Notes: generated by a model from the letters alone, not told the origin. Shown: positions 1 to 13,110, counted from the stretch's first letter. The stretch is 63,609 bases of DNA from Oppiella nova (GCA_905397405.1 CAJPVJ010000024.1:1-63609), one strand, 5' to 3'. Made by a program: numbers and translations.

Positions 1-403
1 TTGATCTCCTCATCAGCACTGATCCCAGTCTGCACTCTGTTCTCAATAACGATCGATTCAAATGCATGGCTAATGACATGTGCCTTCAAACCTCATACAC
101 TCAGTCAATATATACAAAGTGTGTGTTAATATAAGTAATAATATGTCACTTGAATATTATCTCCATAAGAATACATTACCGCAAGTAAACTCTAGTAGAA
201 TATTATGAAATATTCTTATTATAAATTCTTTTACTAAAACATTCTTCAATTATTGTTAGCATCAAAGACAATAATATTATTTCAATTGATAATATTAGTG
301 CTAATAGAAATATATTTATTCTTTATTAGATTCTTATAAACAAATTCTTGAAATATACTGTATCTCTGTCCAACACTACATTTAAATTTTGAGATTGTTA
401 TAT

Positions 404-688
404 TTTAGTCAAATATTAATATAATATTAATAGTGTTGAGCGCAGGGCTTATGTAGATATTGTTTGTGTTGATAATTAAACACGAAACATGTGAGCGCCG
501 TATTAGGAACGGGTGGTCAACCCGAGTAACTCGAGCGTGATATCANTTTAGTCAAATATTAATATAATATTAATAGTGTTGAGCGCAGGGCTTATGTAGA
601 TATTGTTTGTGTTGATAATTAAACACGAAACATGTGAGCGCCGTATTAGGAACGGGTGGTCAACCCGAGTAACTCGAGCGTGATATCA
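404..688 (+). repeat. 142-bp direct duplication flanking a single N
   Basis: Positions 404-545 and 547-688 are the same 142-bp sequence in the same orientation, separated by one undetermined base at 546. I saw no mismatch between the copies. The unit contains a more GC-rich core (for example gagcgccgtattaggaacgg). An exact duplication across a one-base gap is the usual look of two contig ends that overlap but were joined without merging, so the locus probably has one copy. Confidence 0.9.
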
Positions 689-3600
689 GTCATATTAAGC
701 TTCTTCATAACGATTGGGAACAGTTAGAAAACTATGGCAGTGAACAGCACTTAACCAATTGATCTTTCCATCACAACTACAAACATCTTTTAATATCATA
801 TTATCTGCACTCCTCTACACCCATACACTCCAACAGACTCTGATATTTCAGGCCTAATGCACACCTAATGCACTCAAATCTTCACTACAATATTACGGCA
901 CTGATACTTATAATGAAACAAATATTTTTTCAAAGTTTGTCAAAAGTACTTGGCTTTTAATATAATATACTGTGCTCTTGACTTTATCTCAATTATTTCA
1001 TTCAATTAGTAGTAGAAAATTCTTGAATAAAAGGAAAAGTCTTATTTACAAGAGAAAAAGATTGCATTCATTCCTTACAGTTTGTGTTATTTTTTGCACT
1101 TTTCAAGTAATCGCATTATTTTTGAGCTGAACTTTAATAGACGTCTAGTTTGATAGTTCATTTTATCATAATTTAAAAGTAATTCAAATCAATTTATTCA
1201 TTTATTGTTGTTTGACATTTATTTTAAAATATATATCTATAGAAACTTACATTTGATTAGCAATACAATTATTCCTACAATGAGTTTACAAATTTAGATT
1301 ATTATATGACTGAATATTACCTGTTTACTGGTATAAGTCTGTATAATTCCAATGTAAAACTTGGTAAGTAATCTACAACTCACTGGATTAATAATTACTG
1401 ACGTGTTTAGATTTTGCAAATAATTTCACAATCGTATAATGTTATATATCAATGTTAATTAGAAATTTTTACTTCAAATTAATATACAATGTATATTATA
1501 CATAAGTAAATTGTCAATAACTATAAATGTTAATTTACTAGTAAATTACAATACACAAAGTGTTTGTTGATTTATAATATTGATTTTGTTTTGATAACAT
1601 ATGTTTGCATTTATATTAAAATGTCTGTGAATAATAATTCCTTTAAATAATTGATATGAAAAAGTTAGAATTTTTTCATTTATTACTTTTATGACATATA
1701 ACTCAATATGAATATCAACGATACGCCCAATTGTGACTTGTGATTGACAGTCGGTGTAATCTATAGCCTATATATTTCGGTGTTGTATAGCATGGGTCGG
1801 TGCACTCACACCACAAATTCGCTACTTTTCTCATTAATCGATACCAACTATTGATGGATTAGGTTTAGAGTTGAAGTCTGTATAGAAATGCTGACTTCGG
1901 GCTCACAATTCAAATACACTATTCGTATCCATCACTTGTTTTATGCATCTATAGATTGTGTAAATTATTTAAATACACTTGAAAATGAATGTATAAAATA
2001 TTTTATTTCAATTTGGAATTCAATTTCAAATCAATTAATGATGTATTGAAAGCCAATTACATAACTGTTACTTTCAATGAATAGATTGCTTTTATATCTC
2101 TAATTTATAAGAGTTTTTATATTAATATTGAGTTTTTATCTTAATATTATGAGTACTCATAAGACTTGTCAGAATTTGTTATTTATTAGAGTATTAGGAA
2201 TTGGTATTTTATTTTTATTCAAAACATGAAGTAATAATAAAATAAAGAAATTGAACTAAATTCAATGTTATACTGTATTGTACAGAATCATGTATATATT
2301 TTATTTACAATATCTAGTACAGATATTTATATTACCGTGTTGTTTGTTTTATTTGCTTAAAAACATTTTAACAGAATAATTTATCACATTTTCTTGATTC
2401 ACAACAATTTTATTATAATTATAACATTGAATTTTGTCAAGATATTTTTAATGAATAGATTATGTATAATAAAAGATTTAAATTGAAATAACGATTTAAT
2501 GAAATATTTACAATTTCATACAGTTATTTTATTTGACAGTATTTGTGTGGCTTTATAATGATTTCTGTTTAAGTAACTGTTGAACAAATAATTTAGATTA
2601 CATTTTAAAATTGTAATATTAATATTAATCATATTTGCCATGGGAAGTTTGTTAACCCCTAATACACGTTATATTGTGATTTTGTGTACTTTTGATGGAT
2701 TGGTTACGTTTGTTGAGTTAATATAGTGTAGAAGACTTTGTTGAAAGCAATAAGAGGTGATAACTATAACTAATGAAAAATTCTCTCTTAAGGTCACATT
2801 AGATGAGACATAAGCTTAGAATAGATTAAAGCAATGCTTTTATAGCGAATCTCTATTCTTCTGGAGTCATCGTTATATAACTTTTGACTTTTGGCTGCTT
2901 TTTATAGTTGAAGTCATCGGAGCGTATACTTTGCTTCCCATTAACCTGTCGGGTGTAATGATCCAGTGATAGTCACTATTTATATAGTATTGTCCCGTAT
3001 TATGAGGTCTCAACCGAACATATAATACGAATTACCGCTTTTGAGCAGACATTTCACACACTCTCACAGAAATTGACTTTATTTTTACAATATTTCGGAT
3101 AAACCACTCATCACTTCATACACTATTGTATGCAAGTATGAGATATATTGGGTTTATATTTTCAAACGACAGTCAATATTCTTATAACAGTATTTCTCAA
3201 ACTATACTAGATTATTTTTGTATTATAATAAATTGCAATCAATTAAGAGTATTATCGATAATAATGCAAAATAATAATTAGCTACTGTATTTACTATATT
3301 AGTACCGGTATATAAAAATATTTAAGTGAATGCATTTGTTTATTATATAACTTATAAAATATGATAATGATTTACAAATATCCAACGATTTAAATAAATG
3401 AACAAAACATGAATATTGTGGATGGTATAGAAAATTGAGTGATAGTTGTGTTAATATTCTTATTGAATGCAACCTTTTAAGTGACTCTTAAGCCATAAAT
3501 GCAAAACATATTCTACACTGAGTTAGTGCTGCAAAACAAGGCACTGTCAGATCGATTTGACTTTTACTCTACAGATGCTTTATCTCATCATTTCATGTCG

Positions 3601-4159
3601 TGAATAATATACTCCACAACTCCAATGCACTGCCATTTTTTGGCCTTTCCTTTCACTTCCTTTCATTTAACTCTGCACTCGGTTTTCATAATTCTATTAA
3701 TATTTGTATTCAATTCTGGTTAAATGTTTCAAATATTTTTGATATAAAACATTTGGTATTAGTATGTTACATATTACTGACAATTATCCTTTGTGTTTTA
3801 TTATGGTTATATGTTTTTAATACAATCCATTTATTATTATTATAAAGTTGTAAATATAATTTTTAATATTTTATTACAATAGTAATTGCAATTGAGATTA
3901 AACTTATTATATTTAAAATTTAACTTTTAAAAACAAAGATTTTCTCATTAGTTTGGTTTAATTCATTAGTTAAATTCAGTTCTGATTTGAGAAAATTGTG
4001 TTATTTTTCGAAAACCACATATAAATTATGGAAAGTATATATTTGTTAGTAATATGTAAGTGTTAGTAGAAACCCAATGCTTACCATCCATCACATATCG
4101 GTGTTCACTGCAATCAAATATATCATCTTTTTTGCGCCAATACATACCACTAATAGTGG

Positions 4160-4232
4160 CTCTCTCTCTCTCTCTCTCTCTCTTCTCATACTCTCTCTAT
4201 TCCTCAGACTTTTATAATGAAAACACAGAACT

Positions 4233-4270
<38 letters not shown>
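4160..4270 (+). repeat. Two (TC)n microsatellites
   Basis: A CT/TC dinucleotide tract runs at about 4160-4183 and a second, longer one at about 4235-4270. The 50 bp between them is one arm of a longer inverted repeat whose partner is at 4895-4950. Confidence 0.9.
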
Positions 4271-4272
<2 letters not shown>

Positions 4273-4950
4273 TTCATTGGAGGTTCCGTTCATCCATTGC
4301 AGTATTGCTAACATTTTTAGCATATCTATCGTTATATTTTCAAATATTGCTCAGACATAGACATAGTTGAGAGCAGTGTTGTGGTTATGATGCGAGCCCT
4401 CTGCCAGTCCTCCCTCTCCCCACAATCGGGGGTTTCTCTCATCGCAAGCATTTAAAGTTAAATATTAGGCCCGGAGTTGAGGGTTATTCGGTTCACTCGC
4501 ATAAAGCTAGTGAGGACTATATGCACAGCTGCGAGCGCTGTAAGCGCCGGCACCCAACATATTTGAGCACAAAATATGTACTCCAAGTCTAATATTTTTG
4601 AGTTTAACACTGTATTACTGGAACTGTTAGGTCGACAGTGAGCTCAACAAAGGCACCAAAATATGGTCGATCGCACGGAACACAGTCTCTAAATTGTGGA
4701 CTTTATTTATAAATAATTGAAGTATCGGTCGATTGCTGTCTGTGTGGCCCTCCGACTGAGATGTTATACAATTTTTTTTATATCTGACTTTATGTTCAAA
4801 AAGCTAAGCCAATCTACACTGGATTTGATTGAATACATGTTAGCATTAGTTGGTTGGTTAGCACACATACCATACCCTCTACTCTATTATACAATAAGTT
4901 CTGTGTTTTCATTATAAAAGTCTGAGGAATAGAGAGAGTATGAGAAGAGA
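4179..4950. repeat. 56-bp perfect inverted repeat, arms 4179-4234 and 4895-4950
   Basis: The sequence at 4895-4950 is the exact reverse complement of 4179-4234 over 56 bp, with about 660 bp between the arms. This is an ordinary antiparallel inverted repeat, unlike the parallel-complement blocks elsewhere in the window. I see no transposase frame or target-site duplication. It could be a decayed fold-back element or a local inverted duplication. Confidence 0.85.
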
Positions 4951-5460
4951 AGTTGTTTTTATTCATCAGAGACTCCCATTCGTGATAATACTGTCGACTT
5001 TGTTGACGTTTAAACTGCTTTTGCGTGATATTAAGATAAAACACTGAACCTAACACTAACACTAAGACATGTTTTCTCATATTGTGGCCTAAATCACAGC
5101 TCATATCACATATCGTTTGCAATTATTATTATAATTCCAGTGGATGTCATTCATTTTGAACTTGATATTCAAATTAAATATTTTTGCAAAAATACTAGTT
5201 TTGTTGTAGACAATTAATAAAAACATAAGTTAGACAATATTCATATAAACATTACGTATGAATCTCATTCCAAATCATATCTGAAAAGTAAATCAATTCT
5301 ACAACATATTCCCAAAAGTGATAAAATACAGAATTCAATGAATTTTCCATTTCTATTCAATTGAATGCTTTTTTGTTGTTTAGCTCATGTATTGAAAAAC
5401 AGTTAGATTAATGGAAAGTACTTTTATTGGGAAAATCTATTCCATATAAGACTTAATCGG

Positions 5461-5484
5461 CTCTCTCTCTCTCTCTCTCTCTCG
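5461..5484 (+). repeat. (TC)n microsatellite
   Basis: About twelve uninterrupted CT/TC units in svp intronic sequence. It is a simple repeat with no further feature visible. Confidence 0.9.
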
Positions 5485-5945
5485 CAATCCCTCACTATAC
5501 TCTCAATTGTATAACGAATTAATGTTAACGTTATTGAAGAGTACTTTCGGTCTTTACGCTAAAATGCGAGAATACAAGCAATAGTTTTGATGGGACGACC
5601 ACTAATAAGATTAAAAGCCTCCGACAATACACTACTGTAGCCCTAACTTACAGTTAATGGCATAGTTTTGCACTCTTTTTACATTATAGACTGCACTTCT
5701 GTTATCCACTCATTCATTGGATTGCTTTTTGACAATTCTGTCCAATAATTAAATAGATAACTGCTTTACCATTTAGATTTGACTGCTTTAGATTATAGTT
5801 ATTATGAAAGCTTATCAATAATTTGTTAATTGATCAGTACTTAAACAGCTACGATTGCCTTGTATTGAGTGAAAATGGATAGAATATAGTGAATATGAAA
5901 ATATAAGACTTATTGATGTGTTGACTAATGTGTTGATAATTACAG

Positions 5946-6220
5946 ACGCGTGCGGACTGTCAGATATGGCACATATCGAGAGCCTTCAGGAGAAGAGTCA
6001 GTGCGCTCTTGAAGAGTACTGTCGGACACAATATCCTAACCAACCGACAAGATTTGGTAAATTACTGCTGCGGTTGCCGTCGCTGAGGACAGTTAGCTCG
6101 CAAGTGATCGAGCAGTTGTTTTTTGTGCGATTGGTAGGGAAGACACCGATAGAGACGTTAATTAGGGATATGTTGCTGAGCGGAAGTTCATTTAATTGGC
6201 CGTATATGCCATTACAATGA
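5946..6220 (+). CDS. svp: Seven-up / COUP-TF nuclear receptor, terminal exon (end of ligand-binding domain)
   Basis: This is the last coding exon of a nuclear receptor of the NR2F (COUP-TF, seven-up) family, a DNA-binding transcription factor that acts in neural and photoreceptor fate. The acceptor is ...aattacag at 5945; one G must come from the upstream exon to make the Asp codon. The 91 codons to the TGA at 6218-6220 cover the last helices of the ligand-binding domain. They include [40 protein letters not shown] and [20 protein letters not shown], then the C-terminal FNWPYM typical of the family. The [10 protein letters not shown] stretch is the AF-2 helix. The DNA-binding domain and the start of the ligand domain must lie left of the window. 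AATAAA signals follow at 6481 and 6534. The identification is very secure; the family is among the most conserved in animals. Confidence 0.97.
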
Positions 6221-8842
6221 GAATTACTGTATATTAAACCATTAGATAATATGCCGTAAATGAAGACAAGCTTCCAATTAAGCATTTTTTAAGACCAGTT
6301 TTATGTCAGTTTTGTGGTCCTATGTGTTGGTGAATGTAATCACAAAATCCGGTGCTATTATGTAATGAATTATACAATCATTTGTGTTATTGATATCAAA
6401 CTGAACAGAGTCATAATAGAGAAAGTTTGAATGGATTAATGAATGGCTCAATGCATAACTCAATACATGAAATTAGGGGCAATAAATGATGATTAAAGCA
6501 ATTGTGCCGTTAATTGTGGCAATAATTATATGAAATAAATATGTTTATTACAAAATTTATAACTAATTAATAACGCTATAATATAATACAGTATAATATA
6601 CTATATATACAATAAATATAGGATTTTAGAAATACGAATCCATTCAATAACTCATTGAAAGACAATTCAACAAAAGAGAACTGAATTGAATTATAAATCA
6701 AATTATAATTTCTTTTCGTTAATCAAATGAAAAGAGTGGTCCAAATAAAAAGTCAATAAAACTTCAAACTATTCCTTTCGAAACAAATCATTGAATGTAA
6801 TTTCATTTTTAGTTATCATTTGTACAAAATATTTAATTCATTATTCAATTGATTCAACAGAATGTCTCTCTATTCTCACTCTCACTCTCTTGTAAATTGT
6901 GATTATATTGTAATAATTAGATCATTAAATATAATGTTTTAATTGTAAATTTAATGCCATAACAAAAACAGATGCCATAAACAGATCTGATTCATATATC
7001 ATGGCAGCAGACAATTACAAAATCCGATTCTATACCTAATTGTAATTATAATAATTGACTTCACAATAATTAATGAACACAAATTGTAAAGTATACGATA
7101 ATAAAAAAAAGTTATTTTAAGCATTCGAGTGTTCACTTTATTTATAAATAAACCATTATTACAAATCATATTTTAATAACTTTAACTTAATAAAATTATG
7201 AATTTAAAATATTTAGTTAATATAATATTTGAACAAAGTGACTTATAATAGAAATATTAACATTACATATTTCTAATGGATTCTAACATTTTTTATAAAC
7301 TTTCTTTTATAGCAAAAGTTCAAAAGAATTTGTTAAACATATTAAAAGGTTAAGAATTTTATTGAATAAAAACATCGTTTAAGTGGTATTTGTTATGAAA
7401 GGAAAGCTCCAGTAGTGTTGTACAGGTTATAACCCGGGGTGCAAAGGTTAGGCTTTATTTTAACATCATATCAGGAATCGGTGGTAAAGCCTTACTTTAT
7501 GGATGTGTCACGACCGACAAACTGCGCCCAACCACGATCTCAATTAGCCCCCGGGACACACACTACAGGTGCACTCGAGTCGGTCACCACTCCATACACT
7601 ACAAGCACTGTAAGCAATGCCACAGTACAACCACTTTTTCAAACATTTTTCGTTTAGCAGTTTCATTTTTTAAAAATTCATCGAAAATATCAATATTTTA
7701 CAATCTTTTTGAATGTCAAATTAATATTTAATTAAAATTTTATCTCTATTTTTAATTATATAGAATTCATTTGATATATTCATAATATTTTTATATAAAC
7801 CTCAAGAATTGAATGAAAGGAAACAAAGAAATAAGTAATTCATGATTGAAACTCAGACAAAGTGGTGGAAAATATGTAAAATGCATTGAAATCTGAGCGC
7901 AAATGTGTTGAATGAAACAAAAGGCAAATGTATTGAATGAGTGGATGTGTGGATGCGATGCAATGGGAAGATGGCATTAGGGCTACAAATATATTATATA
8001 TACCATTAGAGAGTGGTTTTGTCGTTCACTTAATCGCAAAAGTGAATCAGTCGTCACTTCTCAATAAATCACATCCAGTTGTCTCTTGTTTTGTATTTGT
8101 GATCCCTTCCCCTTCGCTCATAGTCTTTATGTCACAGATAAAAGATATGCCAATTGAGTCATATTTTCTCTATTATTTGTCTGCTTTTCAAATGTCAAGC
8201 TTTCTTTCAATTCTTAATTTTTAGCCTAAAATATATTAATGATTAAAATATTCAATCAAATATAATAATAATCTTAAATATTCGTTATAATCAGATAACA
8301 GCAAATGATTTCTACTCAAGAATCGTATAAATTACAGAATTGTATGCATTTGCTATGAATTTGTCCTCAAATTGATAATACCATTAAAAATGAGTAAATG
8401 AGATGTCATTGAAAGCATTGTTTGGGTCGATGTGAGAGCAAACGGTATGAAAGAGTCGACTGAAGGAGAGATTGACATCCGGTTCGTGCGAAACCGGAAA
8501 CGTAATGCTGTGCCGAGTATTTCCTAAATTGTATGGACGGCTAATTTGAAGAGCATTTCGTTTCATTGGTTTCTTCTTTTGGCACAAATATATCATAAGT
8601 TTGGGGTCAGAGTTGGCACACATTGGATGGCATTGGCTCGCAATGAAAGCACCGAAGAATAAGTGTTTGTCTGTCTATAAGCAGACATCATATGTGTTGG
8701 TGTGAAGTGTAAGTGTTGGCTAACCCGTCGCCCAAAGGTTACAGACCTCCAGTTTAATCTCATAGCGCAGGGACTCCTTTGGGCATAAAATTTATTTCTT
8801 TTTTGGTCACAAAAGCATTACACAGTATTGAATTGCCGGCTC

Positions 8843-9037
8843 CTATTGTGTCGGACCACTACTCAAATGCCTTCCCTTATAGTAATCGTTGTTATGCAGT
8901 CTATAGTCAAACACATGGTTGAGCCCATAGCCAGTGTATTGCATTACAAACTTTCCAAAAATGTTCACCGAATCAAAGAATGAGGCCTTCGATTGTGTAC
9001 TGAAAGCCTGATTCAAGCGAATCCACAGAATGCCAAC
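8843..9037 (-). CDS. Unrecognised exon-like open frame, 64 codons
   Basis: A 64-codon open frame on the minus strand ends at a TAG (8843-8845). Its composition is protein-like, with runs such as KASFFDSVNIFGKFVMQY and YRLHNNDYYKGRH, unlike the AT-rich random frames around it. It has no initiator Met near its start, so if real it would be a terminal exon, with an acceptor near 9040. I do not recognise the family and saw no upstream exon. It could be chance. Confidence 0.25.
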   Translation of the reverse strand, partial: VGILWIRLNQAFSTQSKASFFDSVNIFGKFVMQYTGYGLNHVFDYRLHNNDYYKGRHLSSGPTQ

Positions 9038-9991
9038 TCATCTCATATCATATCAATGATGGCCTACCCATCAGCTCAATGTTCACACAAATTCTATGAA
9101 ACCCTTAATAATGGACACACCATAAGCCATAAGCCAAGGGCGCTATAAACACATCCCATACATCCCATTACAACCTTATATTACATCAACTCTTCCTTCT
9201 ATTCAATACTCATATCAAATGGTTTTTTTTGTTAAATCACTTCAAATAATATACTTTTTTTAAGTTCTGCAGTAAATGTTGTACACAATTCAATAAATAT
9301 TAATTTGTAGTGTAATTTTAAATGTTATTAAACACAAATGTAAAACTTTTATTAAATTAAAATCTTAAGGAACTAGTCTTACAGATATCATTAATAAAAG
9401 AATATTTTGTCTGTAGAATTACTGCATACCATAACTTAATTTTGAGAATCAACTAGAACCAGGACAAATAAAGTTTTGTATAAATTTATTTGTAAATATT
9501 TGTAAATTAATTTTGACAATATACTCAAATCACTTGAATTGGAATAGAAATTGAATGAAGTATTTAATAGAATAATGTGTGAAACCTGTACTGAAAATAT
9601 TCATTAATGCAATGTTTGAGTTCTTGGTGTTTGATATTTATTTGAATAAAATATAACTCAGATTCTGTTCATAAGTTCATTATCTTATTATAATATAATA
9701 TTTGATTTGTGGTAATGTATTGACACATCTTTCATGTCATGACATCTCTTCAACTTCTATTCAAAAGCAATGATTTTATCAAATATTATATTTGAAAGAA
9801 TTGTAAAAAGCGTTCAGTCATTACAATAGTGCAATGTTTAGTGGTTTGTGTGTTAGGGCTGTGAAAGCACTGGTAGTGCAAACACGAAATTTCATTTCAA
9901 TGCAATTGTATTATGAGATTCTGGAGAACATGTTATGACTTATAATATTTGAAGAGCAAAGAGAAGTGAAAAGTAACCCAATTATCAATTC

Positions 9992-10066
9992 ATGGATCGA
10001 CTAAACCCTCGCTCTATGAGAAGTCGTCAAGACTTGAGTGTCAGTCAAAGCGTCAGCAAAGAATGA
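9992..10066 (+). CDS. Possible small ORF, 24 aa, Ser/Arg-rich
   Basis: ATG at 9992 opens a 24-codon frame ending in TGA at 10064-10066. The peptide (MDRLNPRSMRSRQDLSVSQS and four more residues) is basic at the front and Ser/Gln-rich behind. It is set in a GC-richer patch 1.3 kb upstream of STK19. It might be a small ORF in an untranslated exon or a chance frame. No homology is claimed. Confidence 0.15.
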   Translation: MDRLNPRSMRSRQDLSVSQSVSKE

Positions 10067-11397
10067 CTTTTTATTAACTCAAAGACCAGTTGTTTGCAAA
10101 TCACATACACATAGAGTACATGCCTTGCGTTAGGTGTTGACCACTAAAGCCATTATAACCAGTGGTGTCTGTTAGTGCTATAAACTTGTTATATAATACA
10201 CCCAATTCCCCCCTACGAAACCAAATACCCTGTGCTCTCAGTGCTCCCACAGGCATATCGTGTTACAAACCAAACGGACAATTGACAGTTAGGGCAGACG
10301 TGCCGGTGCTCTACAGCCACATACGAGACAACATTTGCCACATTTAGACATATTCTATAGTTATATAACTCAGTTATATTGCATTGTATTGTATTGTGTG
10401 TATCATCTCTAACACCACAACCGCCACAAACATCACTCTCCAGAGCAACAACTCTACCGCTCGAGTACTCGACTCTCAGTCTTAGACTTATATCAAACAA
10501 ATATCGATCCCTTTATGTGGCGAACAAACTATTGAAGTAAACTTGTGTTCGTTGTAGTGGTTGTAGTACTTCGGGTGTTATTACTGGTCTTATAATGTGA
10601 TTATTTGATCGATGATAAGTAGTTTTGCATTTCATGAAAATACATTCATTTATATCTTAACGTCAAATAAACAAATCATTCACTTTCTCCACAATTCCTA
10701 ACAATTATTTCTCTAACTTTTTCTTATCAATTATAAGCCATTGAAAGTAAATATTCTTATTATTCATATTTATACTGTATATCGTTATTTTCACTGAATA
10801 AACATTAAAACAATGTTCTGTTATATAAATTCTTTATTTATTTACTAAATACAATTAATAAAATAAATTTATAAAAATGTAATGCAAACAACTGCAGTGG
10901 TATTCAATTCAATGAGTACTTGAGTTTCTATATTCTTATAAGAATCTAGAATTCAATTGAACCACATTTAGAAAATTAAGGTATTATTTAAGCTAACAAA
11001 CTAGTTATCATGTTTAATTATATATTAATATTTATAAGTTATTCAATTATTTATGAAAATACTACAATTTTTTGTTAAATATTATTAATTTTAAAAAATT
11101 TTGTAATTAGTTTCTAAACAATTTAATGTTACAAACTATAATTTAGTACAAATTATACACTAATACAGTAATACCATTCTTAAAGATTAATTAAAGGCCT
11201 TATTAAATGTAGTTGTGCTGGATATTTCAATTATTTGTAATACATTTATTACACTTCCCCTATGAATATTCTGTGAATGGGGGCATTGAGGGGCAACAAA
11301 TGAGTACAGTTGAAGTGTATGCGCGTAACAGTTTGTATGAATGGTATAACTGTGTGTTTGTTATGTTTGTGTTATTTGTTTGTCAAATGCATTCACA

Positions 11398-12421
11398 ATG
11401 AGTTCAACCAAAAGGAAAGATCACTCGGAATGTGATTACAATAAAAGAGCCAAAACTTGGGGTAATACTGACCAGTGGTGTCATATGAGTGTCACTTCAT
11501 TGCAATACTAATGCATTGTTTGTCATGTGTTGATGACTGCAGACAAACCCACGTTCACTGATGTCTCCCACGCTTACGACTATTTGCGGACATTATTCCC
11601 GATCCAGAAGTTCAACCAAAGGATACCAACCATCGTATGGAAGCATCAGTTGTACCCTCTCTTGAAAAACAAGACACTCATCGATCGACAACTGGTTACT
11701 CATTCACTGACTTTTGCATTGATTGCTTAATTCATTTGTTTTCTCTTCACCACAGAATAGTTGGTGTGAATCAGCTTATATAAGACTCTTCAGACTGGGA
11801 TCCACTATCGACAACCACGAAGTGGTCATTGTCTTGATGTCGGACTTCCAGGAGTTTGCGGACAAGTGTTGTCGCAAAACTATAATTACCGGTATTTTCA
11901 ATGGCATTCAATTTCTACACGAATTATGTTTTTGTGAAATCAATTCATTTTTATTTCTATGTATTTAAGAAAGATTTTTGAAGAAAGTTATCATTGAGAA
12001 GTCTTCGACACAAATATCTTGTGATGTATTGAAAAACGAGTACCAATTCAATGACGACAACATCAGTGAACTGATCCGATGCGGGCTTCTGGCGCGACAT
12101 CGAAGTAGTGGTGTTTTGTTGATATCTCTGCCAAATGCGGGCGAATTCGTCAAAGCCTTTGATTTTGGCAAAAAGTTCTTGATTTCTATTATTAAGAAAA
12201 GTAAATATAAAGAGATCTTGAAATCGGAACTAATGAAGAGACGGGTTCCCAAAGATATGAAGTTTGACATCGAATACCATTTATACGATCTCATCGGTTC
12301 CGAAGTCATTCAAACGTAAAGCAATTTCATTCAATGAATTTATGTCACAAAACATTTAAATTTGACTTATTTTTCATTTAGTGTGGAAACACCAAACGAT
12401 ACTTTGCTCAGGATCACGTAA
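11398..12421 (+). CDS. STK19: STK19 homologue, winged-helix DNA-repair factor
   Basis: Five exons: 11398-11461, 11543-11694, 11756-11891, 11970-12315 and 12382-12421, all GT-AG with phases that join, giving 245 aa. The match to STK19 runs the length of the protein: LFPIQKFNQRIPTIVWKHQ and LIDRQL in the first winged helix, then SAYIRLFRLGSTIDNHEVVI. Next come the middle part ending in LARHRSSGVLLISLPNAGEF and the C-terminal KYKEILKSELMKRRVP with YHLYDLIGSEVIQT. Despite its name, the family is not a credible kinase: there is no P-loop, HRD or DFG motif here. It is now known as a DNA-binding factor of transcription-coupled nucleotide excision repair. The first exon is basic (KRKDH, NKRAK), which suits a nuclear protein. 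An AATAAA lies at 12499-12504. The ATG at 11398 is the only one in frame in exon 1. Confidence 0.93.
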
Positions 12422-13110
12422 ATACCCGTATTCTTAGAAATACGGTATTAATACGATTTTTGTACCTTTTACTATTATAACTATGTCATTGATTTATAAA
12501 TAAAGAGTGTTAATTTAACAATTAATTTAAAGATATGTCATATGTTATTAATATATTTAAATAAAATATTTAAAAACAAAATGCAATGTAATTAGAGTGT
12601 TGATTAAATTTATTTGTCTAATAATTTCAATAGTTATAATACGGTATACCGTAAATATCAACACTAATGACTACCATTTACACTGACTTAGCATTTAATG
12701 GACAAGTTTTCAGTGTTTGGTTTCAATTTGAATGGACTCAAGAGATAACTATAATATCTATGTTTCTTCATTTGATATCAATTCTAAAGTTTTGTCAGAT
12801 TGTGGTGTTGGGAGTGGAAGTCGTTTGGCAAATCCTCACCCAGAGAAGAGAGGGCTTACTCGGGAGTTTACTGAGACCTCAAGGACAAAAAGTGTCTTTG
12901 AGAATAAAAGTGTGTTTACCGTAAATTTACCTGCATTTGGGTTTACTAACGCGGGAATGTGCTATTAATTAGCAAACAATTAAATATAATTTATTATTTA
13001 ATTAAATAGTTATTTGAGACTTACTTTTAACATATTTGGATACGAAAAGAATTTTTGGTTGCAATGCTGGCACTAAATCAATGAAACAAATGCCATATTA
13101 ATTGAATGAA
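12422..13110. other. Convergent spacer between STK19 and the zinc-finger gene
   Basis: The 3' UTRs of two convergent genes. A poly(A) signal for STK19 lies at 12499. Two overlapping plus-strand frames at 12667-12968 (about 80 codons each) are open but match nothing I know; one contains VSSFDINSKVLSDCGVGSGS. I regard them as probably non-coding. Confidence 0.5.

Larger units (their letters stand above)
1..5945 (+). other. Intron (or upstream non-coding part) of seven-up
   Basis: No exon of seven-up or of any other gene was recognised here. The only coding exon of the gene in the window begins at 5946 and needs an upstream exon ending in a single G, so at least 5.9 kb of intron lies to its left. 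The stretch is very AT-rich and holds a 142-bp duplication around an N (404-688), three TC microsatellites and a 56-bp inverted repeat (4179-4234 with 4895-4950). Short open frames in it look random. Confidence 0.6.
6221..11397. other. Gene-poor spacer between svp and STK19
   Basis: The first few hundred bases are the svp 3' UTR. Beyond that I recognise no known gene. Most of the stretch is AT-rich, but a few islands are richer in GC and hold short open frames: 7430-7640, 8400-8790, 8843-9037 (minus), 9992-10066 and 10160-10500. The 7439-7657 frame ends next to a possible donor (CTGTAAGC) and starts next to a possible acceptor, but no homology is visible. No RNA gene was seen. Confidence 0.5.

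Noticed and set aside
4060-4311. 83-codon frame rich in Ser-Leu repeats
   Set aside because: It is the translation of two TC microsatellites.
8700-8770. Possible tRNA-like or SINE-like sequence (taacccgtcgcccaaaggtt)
   Set aside because: No cloverleaf could be drawn and no A-box/B-box pair with correct spacing is present.
10213-10500. 95-codon minus frame with several Cys (DVCGGCGV, HVCPNCQL)
   Set aside because: Cys spacing does not match a zinc-binding family and the frame has no splice or start context.
12667-12968. Two overlapping plus frames of about 80 codons after STK19
   Set aside because: No family match, no splice context, and the two frames compete for the same bases. Most likely 3' UTR.
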